DNA from: Annona cherimola
Lineage: Eukaryota; Streptophyta; Magnoliopsida; Magnoliales; Annonaceae
DNA length: 64,000 nt
Direction of reading: 5' to 3'
NCBI GenBank assembly: GCA_030490835.1
Contig: CM059975.1
Location: 12,405,579-12,469,578, forward strand
Shown here: one piece after another, positions 25,601 to 36,845 of the stretch
How positions within the stretch are numbered: position 1 is the first letter of the stretch
Layout of the letters: each line of letters starts with the position of its first letter
Translations under genes and position numbers: made by a program
Notes under the pieces: generated by a model
Databases searched by the model: none
The model's input: the letters and a program-made list of their open reading frames with translations, nothing else
Told to the model about the DNA's origin: nothing

Positions 25601-28600
25601 ATTCTATTAGTATGGTTTCTTTACCTGTCTGTCAGATATGGTACATTCATCTGACAACAATGCAGCAAAAACATACCTGTGCAATTTTATCTTTTCACAG
25701 CAAGTCTATTTGTTTTTTCGACAACGATATCTTTTCCGTAGTTATACTTTTTCCAAAATTTTCATTCCTCTAATATGTATTGATCTTGTTATGATGTCGT
25801 ATTTTATTCATTCTTCCTTGTCATGTCAGTATCATTTAAATATTCTTTACGATGCAAGTTGTTAATCATATCTACCTTGTCAAATTCTGAATAGATGGTA
25901 GGCCGTGCCGATGTGTACGTCGGCACTGAATTGATGACTACATTTTTCATGTAACCTTTTGACATTTTTTTGACACCATTGATTATAACTAACTCTGATG
26001 ATTTCTTTGTCACAGTTATTGAGGGGGCTTCCATTGAGAATGTGACTAAAGCTTCAGAAAAAATACAAACTATTCTTGATGAGGTTGGTTGAATATTTCC
26101 GCACTCCCACATTTTTTTTCTAATTCGTAATGAATGCAATTGGTTCATTGTCTAAGCATTAATCAAATTCATTGTTGGTTTTTCTGTACTTCAACATTTT
26201 TCTTTTCTAATTTGAAGAAAGCAATGTGCTTTGTTTTATCTTCATTCTCTAATCTACTATTTTGTTCCATCAAGGACCATATCTTTGTTCAGCCATCCTC
26301 AAGGTCTTTGCTATCGGAGGCTCGTAACCTTCATATTTTTATCCTTGAATTTGTCAACTTGAACATGATTGCTCATCCAAAGTCACTTTATGTTACTTCA
26401 TCTATTCATCAGGTGGTCACTCCAACATTTGTATTCGTATGCGTCTAATTCTATCTCTGCAGTTAGGGGTGCAACTCGGGCTCATAAAACTCGGGTTCAT
26501 CTCGACCCTAACCCTAACCCTATTTATAAAACATCAACCCTAACCCTATTTGTAAAACCTAAACCCTAACCCTATTTATAAAACATCAACCCTAACCCTA
26601 TTTGTAAAACCTAAACCCTAATCCTATTTTTGAAAATCGGGTTCGGGTTGAGTTTCGGGTTGGAATTTATATTGATGAATTTACGTTTTTATTTAAAAGT
26701 GATAAGTTTAGAATTTCATATGAATAAATAATAATAACAAATCATGCAAGTAAATATAATAATATATAATCAAACTACATATTTTTTTAAAAAATAGTAA
26801 TATAAAGAATTTTTTAGAAAAAATTACCATAAAAAATAAGATAAAGGAAGAAAATTAATGAATGTAAAAGTAAATGATAGAAATAAAAAATAAATATAAA
26901 TGAAAATAACATACTTTATTTATAATAAAATTACAATATGCCAAACAGGTATTCAAATATAGATATAATAACATAAAATATAAAGAATATAAAGAAATAT
27001 TGTTTCAATAGTATATATAATATATTTTATAATAAATATAAAATGGGAAATCGGGCTCGAGTTCTACGGGTTCGGGTTCATTTGAACCCTAACCCTATCA
27101 TAATTACAAATCGGGTTCCTCGGGTTCGGGTTATGAAAAAGTAAGTTTCAACATAATTCAAAATCGGGTTCGGCGGGCCGGGTTCGGGCTCAACCCGGCC
27201 CAAGTTGCACCCCTATCTGCAGTTATCCCTTTCAAATTTGTCGTTTGACTTGGCTAAAATTCTATGTGTTAATTCTAAAACATCTCAAATTAGCTAATTC
27301 ATTACATAATTTCATGATTGGCCACCAACAGACTACTCTATTTGACTTGTAATTACAAATCTAGAGTTTGTTCTAGCATCCATCTGAAAGACACACCTCT
27401 TCTCAATATTTCTCTAGCAAGTTGGACAAAATGTGTTGGTGATCCACTTGTTTTGGTCTTACTGATGTGTATGAGATAGTCCTAGCATGGACATTGGACT
27501 CTTTAAGTTTGGACTTCTCTAGTTCCTTCCTTCTAGCTTTAGTTCTTTTTTTTTTATTTGGGGGGATCATGGATTAAATCAAGTATTATTTTTTTCATTG
27601 TGGTTTGCAGGCAATTAATAGTCCAAAGCTTGATTATTCCCACTTCATATCTCTGCCTCTGGCTGTCCACCCTGAACTGGTAGAGAAGTTGACCAATTTT
27701 CAGAATAACTTACTGGGGAATCCTGAAGCTATTGAAGATGTTGATGAGGGTTCTGATTCAAATGAAGGCAATTCCGATGATGGAGAAGATGAGGATGGAA
27801 AAGTAGATGGAAGCTTGAGTGTTGCTGTTAACCTTAAAGTTCAAGATGATAATGATCATGTTAATGTGAACATCACTAACATAGTTCCCAAGAGCTATCC
27901 TCCCAAGTCAAAAGCATCGTCTTTATCTGGTAATGCAGCAACTAATTTATGGCTTTAGTATTTTACATCTTAAAATTCATTTGAATGAGTTTGGTTGGGA
28001 TTTTGCAGAAAATGTAGGCTCTTCTCCGATGATAAGAAATTTGCAATCCAATCCACAGATATTGGTTGATGTAAAGCTCTTTTTTTTATAAAAAAAATAA
28101 ATAAATAAAATACTAAAATGGCTGTCTGGATGGAGGTAAAGCAAAAGGTTATGAAGAGATTCAATATGGAATACGTAATCTGACCATTTATGTTGTTTAT
28201 GTTACTTGTGAAATTGTTATGTACTTGGAAGTAAAGAGCATAATGGTGTAAAAGGAGAGTAAATTTTGAGGGGAAGGCGCATGCCTAGTTGAGGTATTGA
28301 TTGCTGGCTATTATGGAACGTACTGAAAATTTTGGTGGGGCAAGGCTACCTTCAATGCAAACTGGGGAAGTAAAAGACCACATATATTTCAAAATAAAGT
28401 GCGATTTTAAATGTTGGATCTTTTTACTAGATTTAAATAAAACGTAAAGGACAAATGGTGACATTTCTTTGCAAATTGTTTCTTCAACTCCTTTCCCATT
28501 GTTACATTTACAGCAGGAGTTTAATTATCATGGTCATCTGGATTATGGAATAATATTTTTATCCAAATAGCCTGAAGGGGTTTCTAGTGGCTATTTCGAA

Positions 28601-28665
28601 AAGAGAGTTATGAGAAATTAGTTATCATCTATCCAACTTAGCAAGCTACAAGTATTTGTTCCTTT

Positions 28666-28696
<31 letters not shown>

Positions 28697-30467
28697 GGAC
28701 ACAGTGTTTGTCAAATTATGATTCTTGACATTTTAATAGTATTGTGTTGCAACATTTTTGTTCTCTTTGGATGTTGTACTTTAATTGGGGAACAAAAATT
28801 GATGAATTTTTTTACCATCATTTCTTTCAGACCTGGGCATTGATAGATCAATATTCATCAAACCCAAAACATTTCACTTAACAGTACTCATGTTGAAGCT
28901 GTGGAACAAGGAGCGTGTTGCTGCAGCTGCTAGTGTCCTGCAGGTGAACATCTCCTGATACTTAGGGGTGCAACTCGAGGTCATGAAACCCGGGTTGCCT
29001 TAGCCTTAATCCTAACCCTATTTCTAAAACTTCAACTCTAACCCTAACCCTATTTTTGAAATTCGGGCTCAGGTTGAATTTCGGGCTAGAATTCAGGTTA
29101 AAATTATTCTATATATTTGTTATCTATCTTGTACTTATTCAACTTTAAATCTATCATTAAAAAAAAAAACAAAAATGGTATTTTTCTATTTTCAAGCAAG
29201 AATTCAAGAGTGTTTAAGAATGTAAAGAAGAACAATCTCATTTAAACATTCTCTTTATATTAAGTAGACTAATAGTCATTTCTCAAAAAAAAAAAGAGTA
29301 GACTAGCAGCCTGTTTTAGAAAATGAAAAGGTACATTATTTTCCTATTATGCAATTTAATATTAATAGCATAAACATATACATAAACATTAATTTCTAAT
29401 TATAAGAAAAACCTTATAATGTTAATCATAATAAAAAATATTCAAAAATCACAGTATTAAGTCAAATAAATTACGACAAATTTATTTGAAGTAGAATAAA
29501 CATTTAACTACTAATATCTTATTGAAACGATTAAATGATAACATCCTACATAAGTAGTTAAGTTAAAACACCAAATAAAACATCTCAAGTTCTACAAATA
29601 GTTTTCATTTTTTTTTGTCTTGAAACTACCACTAAACTAAACTCTTTTTTCCTAAAAGAAAATATAAAAATATTATGTTATATAATTGAACTTAAGAAGA
29701 AATAATATTTATATATGGTATAAAATAAATATAATATATATGAGGGGAATGGAACTAGATTTATATGGAGTATAAAATAAATATAAAATATATGTATTAT
29801 ATATAATTGTGGTTCGGGTTTAGCTGAACTCGGGTTCAGGTTGAACATGGAAATCGGGCTCGGGTTCTACAGTGGGCAGTTTTATTATTGTTTCAATTCG
29901 GGTTCGGTGGGCCGGGTTCGGGTTGAGCCCGGCCCAAGTTGCACCCCTACTGATACTGTTAGATATTGTCTGTGCATGGATCATCTTCTGATGCAATCTT
30001 TTGCATTTATGTAGAGTATTTCCTCAAAGGTCAAGGACGCTTTGGATGGTCGACCTATTTCTATAACACTTAAAGGCTTGGTAAGATTCGTATTTACTGC
30101 ACATACATAGCATTGACTCCATGACTCCAACATATTGCTAGTTTTCAGACTTCAGTTTTCGAGAATTTTTATGCTATGATCATGGCAATGCCATAGTATT
30201 TCTATAGCCCTGTATTGGATGGCATAATAAAGTACCTAGCCAATTTATCAAAGTCTTGCATTTGAAACTCAACCCGTTGTGCATGCACGCTCTCTCTGGT
30301 TGGTTGGCTCTTAAATGTTAGGTTCATAAAGAAAAACAGAGGACCATGCACAGATTCCTGGAATTGGTTGTAAACCTTGGCTAGTTGTGGTTTGTTAACA
30401 ACCATCTCTCCATCTTGAACTGCCGACAATGTATCTAAGAACACTAATTGTTTGTAAACCAGTGTAT

Positions 30468-30511
<44 letters not shown>

Positions 30512-31303
30512 TCCTATTAGCTCATGCTAAGTAAATGACTTACTTAGCCCTCCTCAAAAAATCTATTTAAAACATGTTTTTAAAAAACTTTTTTCCCCAT
30601 AAACTTATTAATATAAATGCATTTAACATATAAACTAAGTTTTACCATTTTTGGATATGTGTATATATTTTGTTTTTGAGATTTTTAAACATAGGGATCC
30701 TTTAAAATGACTAAAGTATCCCTATGTTTAAAAATCTCAAAAAATATATACACCTATCAAAAATGGTAAAACTTGGTTTATATGTTAAATACACAAGTAT
30801 ATGAAGAGAAAACAAAAAAAAAGTTTTAATAAGTTTTTTAAGGTGGACTAAGTAAGTCATTTACTTAGCTCGGGTTAACATGATCATCTCTCTCTCTCTT
30901 TATATATATGTATACACACACATATATAGAGAGTTGTTCCGATGCAGCGCAACTACACCGGAATAGCGGCACGTTTGCCCCAAAATGAGCCTCATACATA
31001 TTAGAATTCAATGAAATTTCATACAATCATTTATCCATATATAAATTTCATAGCAAATGGTTTACATGTTGAAAAAATCACTTTAAAGTTGTTTTTTACA
31101 TCAAACTATTTTATTATGTTGAATTTGTATCATTTTCAGATGGGGTCTATATACATATTCGATTGGAATGAAAATTGGTATGGTAATAGAATACATGATT
31201 CTAAATACAATGGGTGGAGTAGATTATAATTTTATGATCATGTGGGGCCCATTTTAGCACAATTGCACCGCTGTTATGGTGCAGTGCGCTGCATTTGAAT
31301 AAT

Positions 31304-31356
<53 letters not shown>

Positions 31357-34300
31357 CCTTATCCAATGTAGTTTACATTGCAGTTGGCTCAAAATGGGCC
31401 CTACATTCACTTAAATGTATTAATATTTAATATAATTATTTATTCATATATAAATTATAGTTTATATGTTGAAAAACAACTTTAAAATGGTTATTTACAT
31501 CAAAGTAAAATCGATGTAATAAAATAGTTTAATGGTAAATTTCAATTTAAAAATATTTTTTCAACATTTAGATCATCTACAATATTAGTATTATGTGGAT
31601 AAATGATTTTATAAAGTATTATTATATTATTATATGTATGTGAATGGATCTAATCATTTTTCCTAATTTGTATAATACATTTATTTTAAAACAAATGTGG
31701 CCCATGAGCATACTTGATTTGTATAAAACTTGGTCTTTTAGCTATACAAGTAATGTTAAATATAATAAATGGATTGAATTTTGCATCAATCATCAACATT
31801 TTAAAACTTGAGAGGGTTACATAGAATCGCTTCTATGTATCCGAGTTACATAGAACCGAAGCCATCATGTATAATATATGTTACAACACATTTGAATGCA
31901 CTCAAAAATTGATATTTATGTTAAATTATTTTATTACGTTGATTTTGTAATGTTTTAAGACAGGGCCTATATACATGTTTAATTTGGATGAAAATTGGTG
32001 CATTACTAAAATAAATAATTCTAAATGCAATAAGGTAGATATATGTTAATTTCATGATCAAACAGGCTCCATTTGCAGTCGAATGCACACTTTAATATTT
32101 TCTTATATATATATATGATATATGATCCAATATATTTGCATGTGTCATAAGTTACAGTACATCTGGCTCAAAATGAGCCCCACATGTTCATAGGATATAA
32201 TTTACTCTATCTATTGTATTTAAAATTATGTATTATATTGACATACCAATTTTCATCCAAATTGCATGTGTATGGGCCCCATTCGAAAATGATACAATAT
32301 CAACGTAATAAAATAGTTTAATATAAATAACAATTTAAAAGTTGTTTTTCAATAAGTAAATTATCTAAGACATAATTTATTCATGAATAAATGATTGTAT
32401 AAAGTATTAATACATTGAAGTGAATGTAGGGCTCCCTTTTAAGTCAAATGCACCATAACTTATAATGCACTTTAAATGTTTGGTAAGTTATGGTGCATTT
32501 GGTCATGGAATATAGTCTACTCTACCCATTATATTTAGAATTTTTTATTTTATTGACATACTTTTTTTCATCCAAATTGGATGTGTATGAGTCCCATTTA
32601 AAAATGATACAAAATCAACGTAATAAAATAGTTTGATGTAAATAATAATTTTAAAATTGTTTTTTCAACACACAAACTATCAAAGACATAATTTATACAT
32701 TCATTCAAAGGTTTTATCACTTCCCAAACACACCCTACATCCATTGTATTGGATTGAGATGTTATATTATAAAACCCAAATGATCCTTATGACAAGGTCT
32801 TTTATTGATTAGTTGGAAGAGAGAAGATGAGCAACCTAGTAAGTACTTGTAGCCTTGGAGTAGTATTGTTCTGTGCTTCAAGGAGATTCTTCTACAACAA
32901 ATGAATATAACATATCTATGAATTGTGAACTATTATTTCCTGCTTTTGCAACATGCAATAGGGAACAAATACTCTTAAATTATTGCAGGAGTGCATGAAA
33001 GGTTCTCTTGCCAAGGCCCGTGTTCTATATGCTCCAGTTGAAGAAATTGGTGGGAAAGACCGTTTGTTGAGTGCCTGTCGTATCCAAAAAATGTTTATCA
33101 CATCAAAGTTTCAAACTCTGCTATTTTACACATGCGTATCTGGCTAAAAATATGCAGTGAATGTAAAATAAATGATCTTTTTTCCACTTCATTTCTTTGA
33201 CATTCCTCAACAACTGTGTTAGAAGTCATCATTGATGCGTATATTGAAGCTGGTCTTGTCCTTGAAAAGGATATTAACCAGAAGCTAAAGGTAACTTCCT
33301 CTTCTATTAGTCTCCTCAGCTTCACCTTCAGAGGTGATGTATGATATGACTGTTTAAAGAGTTTTTGTTGCTCCTCAAAAGCAATTTTTAGTATAAGAAT
33401 ATGCTATCATTTCTGTAAGTATGTTCCTTACAAGGAAAATATAAATACAACCATGAATCATTTATGCAACAAACATCTGAAATTTTTATTCACTTGATAT
33501 TTAAATATAGAACTTAAAATCCTGGTGGAGAGTGATTTTACTTCAGTTGGAACACCTGGTCCAAACTCTAACAGGTATCCAACTGACAGAAGAACCATAT
33601 GATACCTGGGTGAAGGATGCATGCACTACACTTAGTTTTTTAAAGTTCGTGCTTGATCTTTCAGTTGAAGTAGGACCTGTTTCTGTGTTCTCCTGTCAAT
33701 CATTTGCTTGCAGGCTACAAACGAGACAGTGGAGGTTTTATTGGAGTGGTTTTTTTTTTTTTTTTTTTGATCTTGCCACCCACCTTGGATGGCCAGGCAC
33801 CTAGTGGAGTTGTACTTTAGGGGCAGGGCAACGAGGTGCTTCTACCCAGCATTTGAACCCTGAACCTCTGGCTCACACTACTTTACACACACCCATGTCA
33901 TCCGCTTGGGCATCCAAGTGGTTTTGGAATAGATTTTTGAGAAAGTGTACATTCATCCTATCCCTATTTAAAGTAGAAAGGCAATGCACTCTCTGCTGAG
34001 TGATATGTTCATAACTTCAAAAAAAGAGAAAAAAGGGCTTATGCATGGACAATTTTCTGGCATGCTTCACAAGTTGAACATGCATGTCAATGCTCTCTCT
34101 CTCTCTCTCTTACACACACACACACGTACGCACACACACACAAAGGAGTTAAAAAGAGTTTTATGAGCTATAGTATCAAATGTATTTGTATGACTAATTG
34201 AGATAGTGGATCACTTGATGGACAGTGTCTGTTAAGTTTAAGCATGGGATTCCACAAGGAGACACTATGATTATTATCTTTGCCTCAAATGTCTTGAATG

Positions 34301-34916
34301 CTTTTTATATGTATTTCTCTCAGTTTCACATGGTATATGAATTCATTAAGAGCAATTATTAGAGCCTCACTTTACTGAAATAGCTAGAAGACCATGGGCA
34401 TTTGAATTGTCTTTGATTGGTTTCACTTTGTACATGATTCAATGGATCCATCATTTTCAATTTTAAGGCCTTAAAGAAATCTAAGAGTCAAATTGCTGAT
34501 TGATTTTATTTGTTATTTGTCAGTGAAGAAACACATCAGTAGATCAAGGATAGATTTACGGCAAATATATTCTGTATTCATGTAATTTTGTTTCTTTCCA
34601 TGCGACAGCTTCATGCCACCCTGATGAACACAAGGCACAGGAAAAGGTGCGTGTCAATGTGACTCAATCTCGATTATGACATCTTAATACATTTTCGTAA
34701 TCTGCTTATACACACGTGAAAACTTGCAGGAAGAAGAGAACAAGAAGACATGATTTTTTTGATGCTCGGGACATTTTTAAGAAATATGGGTCTGAAGAGT
34801 GGGGTGAATATCTCGTCCGAGAAGCTCACCTGTCTCAAAGGTTTGTATTTGATGACAGTGGATATTACCATTGTTGTGCTTCAATCCCCTTTCCAGAGGA
34901 CATGCAGGTTGGCTAG
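22660..34916 (+). CDS. ASCC1-like protein: KH domain plus 2H (AKAP7-like) phosphoesterase domain, 12 coding exons, 515 aa
   Basis: Exons: 22660-22765, 23432-23805, 24928-24965, 25086-25165, 26016-26083, 27611-27929, 28831-28943, 30015-30080, 32989-33079, 33223-33290, 34609-34646, 34730-34916 (stop TAG). All phases join and all introns are GT-AG. Residues 1-35 include WRPVSTQ, a motif I associate with plant members. Residues about 161-222 form a KH domain with the GxxG loop GKGG (171-174). An acidic stretch (264-284) follows. The 2H phosphoesterase domain has both catalytic motifs, HFIS (H233) and HLTV (H344), and ends in the conserved HCCASIPFPED region. Human ASCC1 belongs to the ASC-1 complex (with ASCC2, ASCC3, TRIP4) acting in transcription co-activation and alkylation-damage repair; the plant role is inferred. 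Upstream sequence is open in frame, so the ATG at 22660 is the likeliest start, not proven. Exon 2 is the least conserved part. Confidence 0.9.
22810..22880 (+). pseudogene. broken duplicate of the 3' half of ASCC1-like coding exon 1
   Basis: This 71-bp stretch repeats 22,709-22,776 (CAAAGAACAGTAACAGCT ... GGAGGCCAGTCTCCACTC ...) almost exactly. Two changes disable it: extra T's in the GCTATTTGG segment shift the frame, and CCTATGAAGG became CCTATTAAGG, giving a stop in the equivalent frame. The copy includes the exon's donor region and about 11 bp of intron. It lies inside intron 1 and is presumably spliced out. Confidence 0.85.
26464..27215. mobile_element. hAT-like non-autonomous element, 752 bp, with perfect 8-bp TSD
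   Basis: It begins TAGGGGTGCAACTCGGG and ends, on the reverse strand, TAGGGGTGCAACTTGGG. TCTGCAGT is repeated exactly at 26,456-26,463 and 27,216-27,223, the 8-bp TSD of hAT elements. It sits in intron 5 of the ASCC1-like gene. There is no transposase frame. Near the left end lies a short minisatellite (about 26,503-26,630) of ~48-bp units rich in the telomere-like CCCTAA motif; CGGGTTCGGG motifs crowd the right end. Confidence 0.9.
28009..28070 (+). other. exon-like segment in ASCC1 intron 6 (possible cassette exon)
   Basis: After a good acceptor (TTTTGCAG, 28,001-28,008) the frame continues from exon 6 as ENVGSSPMIRNLQSNPQ and on to ILVD, then meets a donor-like GTAAAG at 28,071. Including it would put exon 7 out of frame and reach a stop after about 17 codons, while joining exon 6 straight to exon 7 gives the conserved DLGID. 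So it is either chance or an alternative, possibly poison, exon. Confidence 0.3.
28663..28699 (+). repeat. T13-G24 homopolymer junction
   Basis: Thirteen T's are followed directly by 24 G's in intron 6 of the ASCC1-like gene. The G run could form a G-quadruplex in DNA or in the pre-mRNA. Homopolymers of this length are also prone to sequencing or assembly error. Confidence 0.85.
28963..29949. mobile_element. second hAT-like element of the same family, 987 bp, with perfect 8-bp TSD
   Basis: Left end TAGGGGTGCAACTCGAGG, right end (reverse strand) TAGGGGTGCAACTTGGGCC. CTGATACT is repeated exactly at 28,955-28,962 and 29,950-29,957. It lies in intron 7 of the same gene. The subterminal CGGGTTCGG blocks match the element in intron 5; the AT-rich middles differ. 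Non-autonomous: no transposase. Confidence 0.9.
30471..30509 (+). repeat. (CA)n microsatellite
   Basis: A 39-bp uninterrupted CA run in intron 8 of the ASCC1-like gene, immediately before a MITE. Confidence 0.95.
30508..30888. mobile_element. palindromic MITE related to the one at 6,003-6,391
   Basis: GATCCTATTAGCTCATGC and 'gctaagtaaatgacttactta' at the left are matched in reverse at the right (TTACTTAGCTCGGGTTAACATGATC). The interior also folds back ('ttaccatttttggatatg' with 'tcaaaaatggtaaaact'; 'atagggat' with 'atccctat'). No TSD is resolved because the left flank is a CA run and the right flank a CT run. Confidence 0.7.
30929..31307. mobile_element. ~380-bp Mutator-like MITE, lead copy of a cluster
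   Basis: Left end GAGAGTTGTTCCGATGCAGC and right end (reverse strand) GAGAATTATTCAAATGCAGC form the TIR, followed by related GCAC/GCGGTGC segments. The interior phrases 'tcaaactattttattatgttga', 'gaatgaaaattggta' and 'ggggcccattttag' recur in the copies at 31.3-32.7 kb and 63.2-64 kb. The flanks are (TA)n, hiding any TSD. Confidence 0.65.
31308..31356 (+). repeat. (TA)n(GA)n microsatellite
   Basis: A TA run passes into a GA run between two members of the repeat cluster in ASCC1-like intron 8. Confidence 0.9.
31357..32720. repeat. cluster of degenerate copies of the ~380-bp element
   Basis: At least three more partial copies in both orientations, recognised by 'tggctcaaaatg(g/a)gccc', 'aaaatagttta', 'ttttcatccaaattg' and 'ttcaacat(t/g)tagat' phrases (near 31,390, 32,160-32,420, 32,500-32,690). 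A TTCCCAAACACACCCTAC end near 32,715 belongs to the PIF-like MITE family. All within intron 8, which is 2.9 kb long mainly because of these insertions. Confidence 0.6.
33754..33916 (-). mobile_element. tRNA-derived SINE, minus strand, with short TSD
   Basis: On the minus strand the element starts with a tRNA-like 5' part (TGCCCAAGCGGATGACATGGG, split here as A-box-like TGCCCAAGCGG), has a B-box-like GGTTCAAATGC, and ends in poly(A), seen as a T run to 33,768 on the + strand. AGTGGTTTT flanks both sides (33,745-33,753; 33,917-33,925). It lies in intron 10 of the ASCC1-like gene. A 5' fragment of the same family is at about 51,463-51,497. Confidence 0.7.
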
Positions 34917-36009
34917 CATTCTTGTCGTTGAGCAGATATCTTTAGAACAGGCTTCTGATGTTATTCTGTCTATTATTTCATTGCAGATTTTCAATTTTGA
35001 GCAGCGTTTCACTACATTGCTCAGTTTTTCTTAGACTGTCTCGTTTTAAATGGCATGACATCTTGAATAGTTGCTGGAGAGAACTGTTGAGGATGTTGTC
35101 ATACTGCATATGTAGAATAATTGCCACTTGTGGGCCTAATGCTCTGAAGCTTGTTGTGCTGCATGTGGCTTTCATCATGCATCAGGTGGGTCTTCCTTCA
35201 CGTGGTAGGACACATTTTTATGAGGGAAATTGATGGTAAACAGGGAGCGATGGGTAGCTCAGATTTGGCAATCCACCTGATGGTGAGGCTTTTGCTTAAT
35301 TGAGGCTGCATCTTGTGTGGATCCAATTACTTAGCTTGTTGCCTTGGGGCATTTTCAGCCTAATGCTGGCGCCATGACATTTGCCTATGGAATATTTTAG
35401 ATCGAAGTCTAGCTTCCGTCAATATGCGCTTTCATAACCGTTTTTTTAACTTATGGCCCAACATGTTCCAAAAGAAAGTGTGGTTGAACGGGAAAGCTCT
35501 CCCTCACCATGCGGCCAAGCAAGTCCTACATCATGTTCGAGCGTATACGAAGGGATGGAATGAGATATGATTTTCCCTTCCCAAATTTTTTTTTTTCTTA
35601 TTTCTAATTCAATCTCTCATTTATCTAATACGTAGCAAATTTACTTTTTTCATTTCCAATATACTTTTTTTCAATTCCAATATAAGTTTTCATTCCCTAA
35701 TGCACAAGATACTCCTCTCAATGCTCATAAGAAACTGTTGGAAGACTCGCAGGACTCTTTTGTTCGTGTTGACTAGTATTCACAAAAAGTAATGGCAGCT
35801 ACAACGCTTCATAGCTATGTAATGGTCCATAGCAGGCTAGCAGCTGTAAAGTCCCTTTTACTGCTGGGAAGGGTGTGGTTTTCCCTTCTATAATTTGTCA
35901 TTTGGCCTTTAATTTAACAAAGAGATACTTCCATCAAATAAAAAAAGAAGAAGAAGAGAGAGACGCTCTTTGAAGTCAATTTGATGAAGATATTCAGAAG
36001 TACGTCACT
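34917..36009. other. 3' flank of the ASCC1-like gene and intergenic DNA
   Basis: Probably contains the 3' untranslated region in its first few hundred bases; no canonical AATAAA stands out as decisive. Short open frames at 34,958-35,233 have no recognisable motifs. The remainder is unremarkable. Confidence 0.4.
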
Positions 36010-36015
36010 GAATAG

Positions 36016-36288
36016 CAAATTTTTTTTTTTATTATTGGTATATATTTTACATACATCTCAACATATATTATACTGAAGATTTAAGACATTCTTATAAATC
36101 TGGGGATATACACAACTCCTTCAAAGAAATCTGGAGACATAGCTCCACCAAAGAATTAGGAAGACACAGCTTCCAACAACCCACATGGGAGACAACTGCT
36201 CCCACTAGCCGAAATCCCGAAACGGGATTCGAACCCAACACTAGTGCCTGCAGTGCTTCTGACAGGCAGTCGGTGACCAATGGTAATA
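36016..36288 (-). mobile_element. tRNA-derived SINE, minus strand (older copy)
   Basis: The minus strand carries a B-box GGGTTCGAATCCCG (complement of 36,222-36,236) and ends in a T run on the + strand (36,020-36,032). It shares 'catctcaacatatattatact', 'gacattcttataaatctgg' and 'ggaagacacagcttccaac' with the SINE at 39,559-39,888 but has many differences. Flanks AATAGCAAATTTT and AATAGTGAAAAATTTT may be a worn TSD. Confidence 0.75.
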
Positions 36289-36319
36289 GTGAAAAATTTT
36301 AAGATGTTTGAAAAGTAAC

Positions 36320-36845
36320 CAAATTTATGATGAAAAGTTTTTACTGTAAAAATTTTTGAATTTATAAAAAAATAATATAATATGATAAGGGTAATGATAG
36401 AAGTAAAGAAAATAAAGTTAAAATAGATAAGTTAGTTGTATAGGTAATTGTGTATAAAAGATTAAAAAGTAGATTAATTGTATGGGAAGATGTGAAGAAA
36501 TAATTTAAAAAATAGAGAAATTGTAGAAAGTGAAAAGTTTTAGGATTTGTTTGACAATTTGCAAAAGTTGTAAGTTAAATCTTTTTAATGTAAGATTTTT
36601 TGCTTCTCATAACTATTTTATTTTAATTTTTTTTTTTTATATTTTCCTTTACAACAACTTTACTTTGCCATCATTTTTATACAACTACTTACGTAATTAA
36701 CCTGTGTATTTTAACTTTATTCTTTTTATTTCTTATTATTATTTCTACCGTATCACATTATGTTTTAACCAATTTAACAATTTTTACATTAAAAATTTTT
36801 CATTAAAAATTTTAGTTGGAAAAGTTTTGAGGTTTCCCAAATATT
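36320..36845. mobile_element. two PIF-like MITEs, back to back in opposite orientation
   Basis: 36,330-36,545 carries the family interior in one direction ('agataagttagttgtatagg'), and 36,540-36,845 in the other ('cctgtgtattttaactttatt', 'accgtatcacattatg'). 'tttgacaattt' lies at the junction. Ends and TSDs are not clear. Confidence 0.55.

Noticed and set aside
26510..26640. True chromosome end or telomere
   Set aside because: The CCCTAA words are spaced in ~48-bp units inside a TSD-flanked hAT element, with ordinary sequence on both sides.
33532..33804. 90-codon frame after ASCC1-like exon 10 as an extra exon
   Set aside because: It enters the SINE and its T run; the family sequence goes directly from exon 10 to exon 11 (LHATLMN).
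36225..36238. Real tRNA gene suggested by GGGTTCGAATCCC
   Set aside because: No cloverleaf can be completed upstream, and the sequence runs into a SINE body with an A-rich tail.
36092..36280. 62-codon minus-strand frame
   Set aside because: It is the reading of a SINE through its B box.
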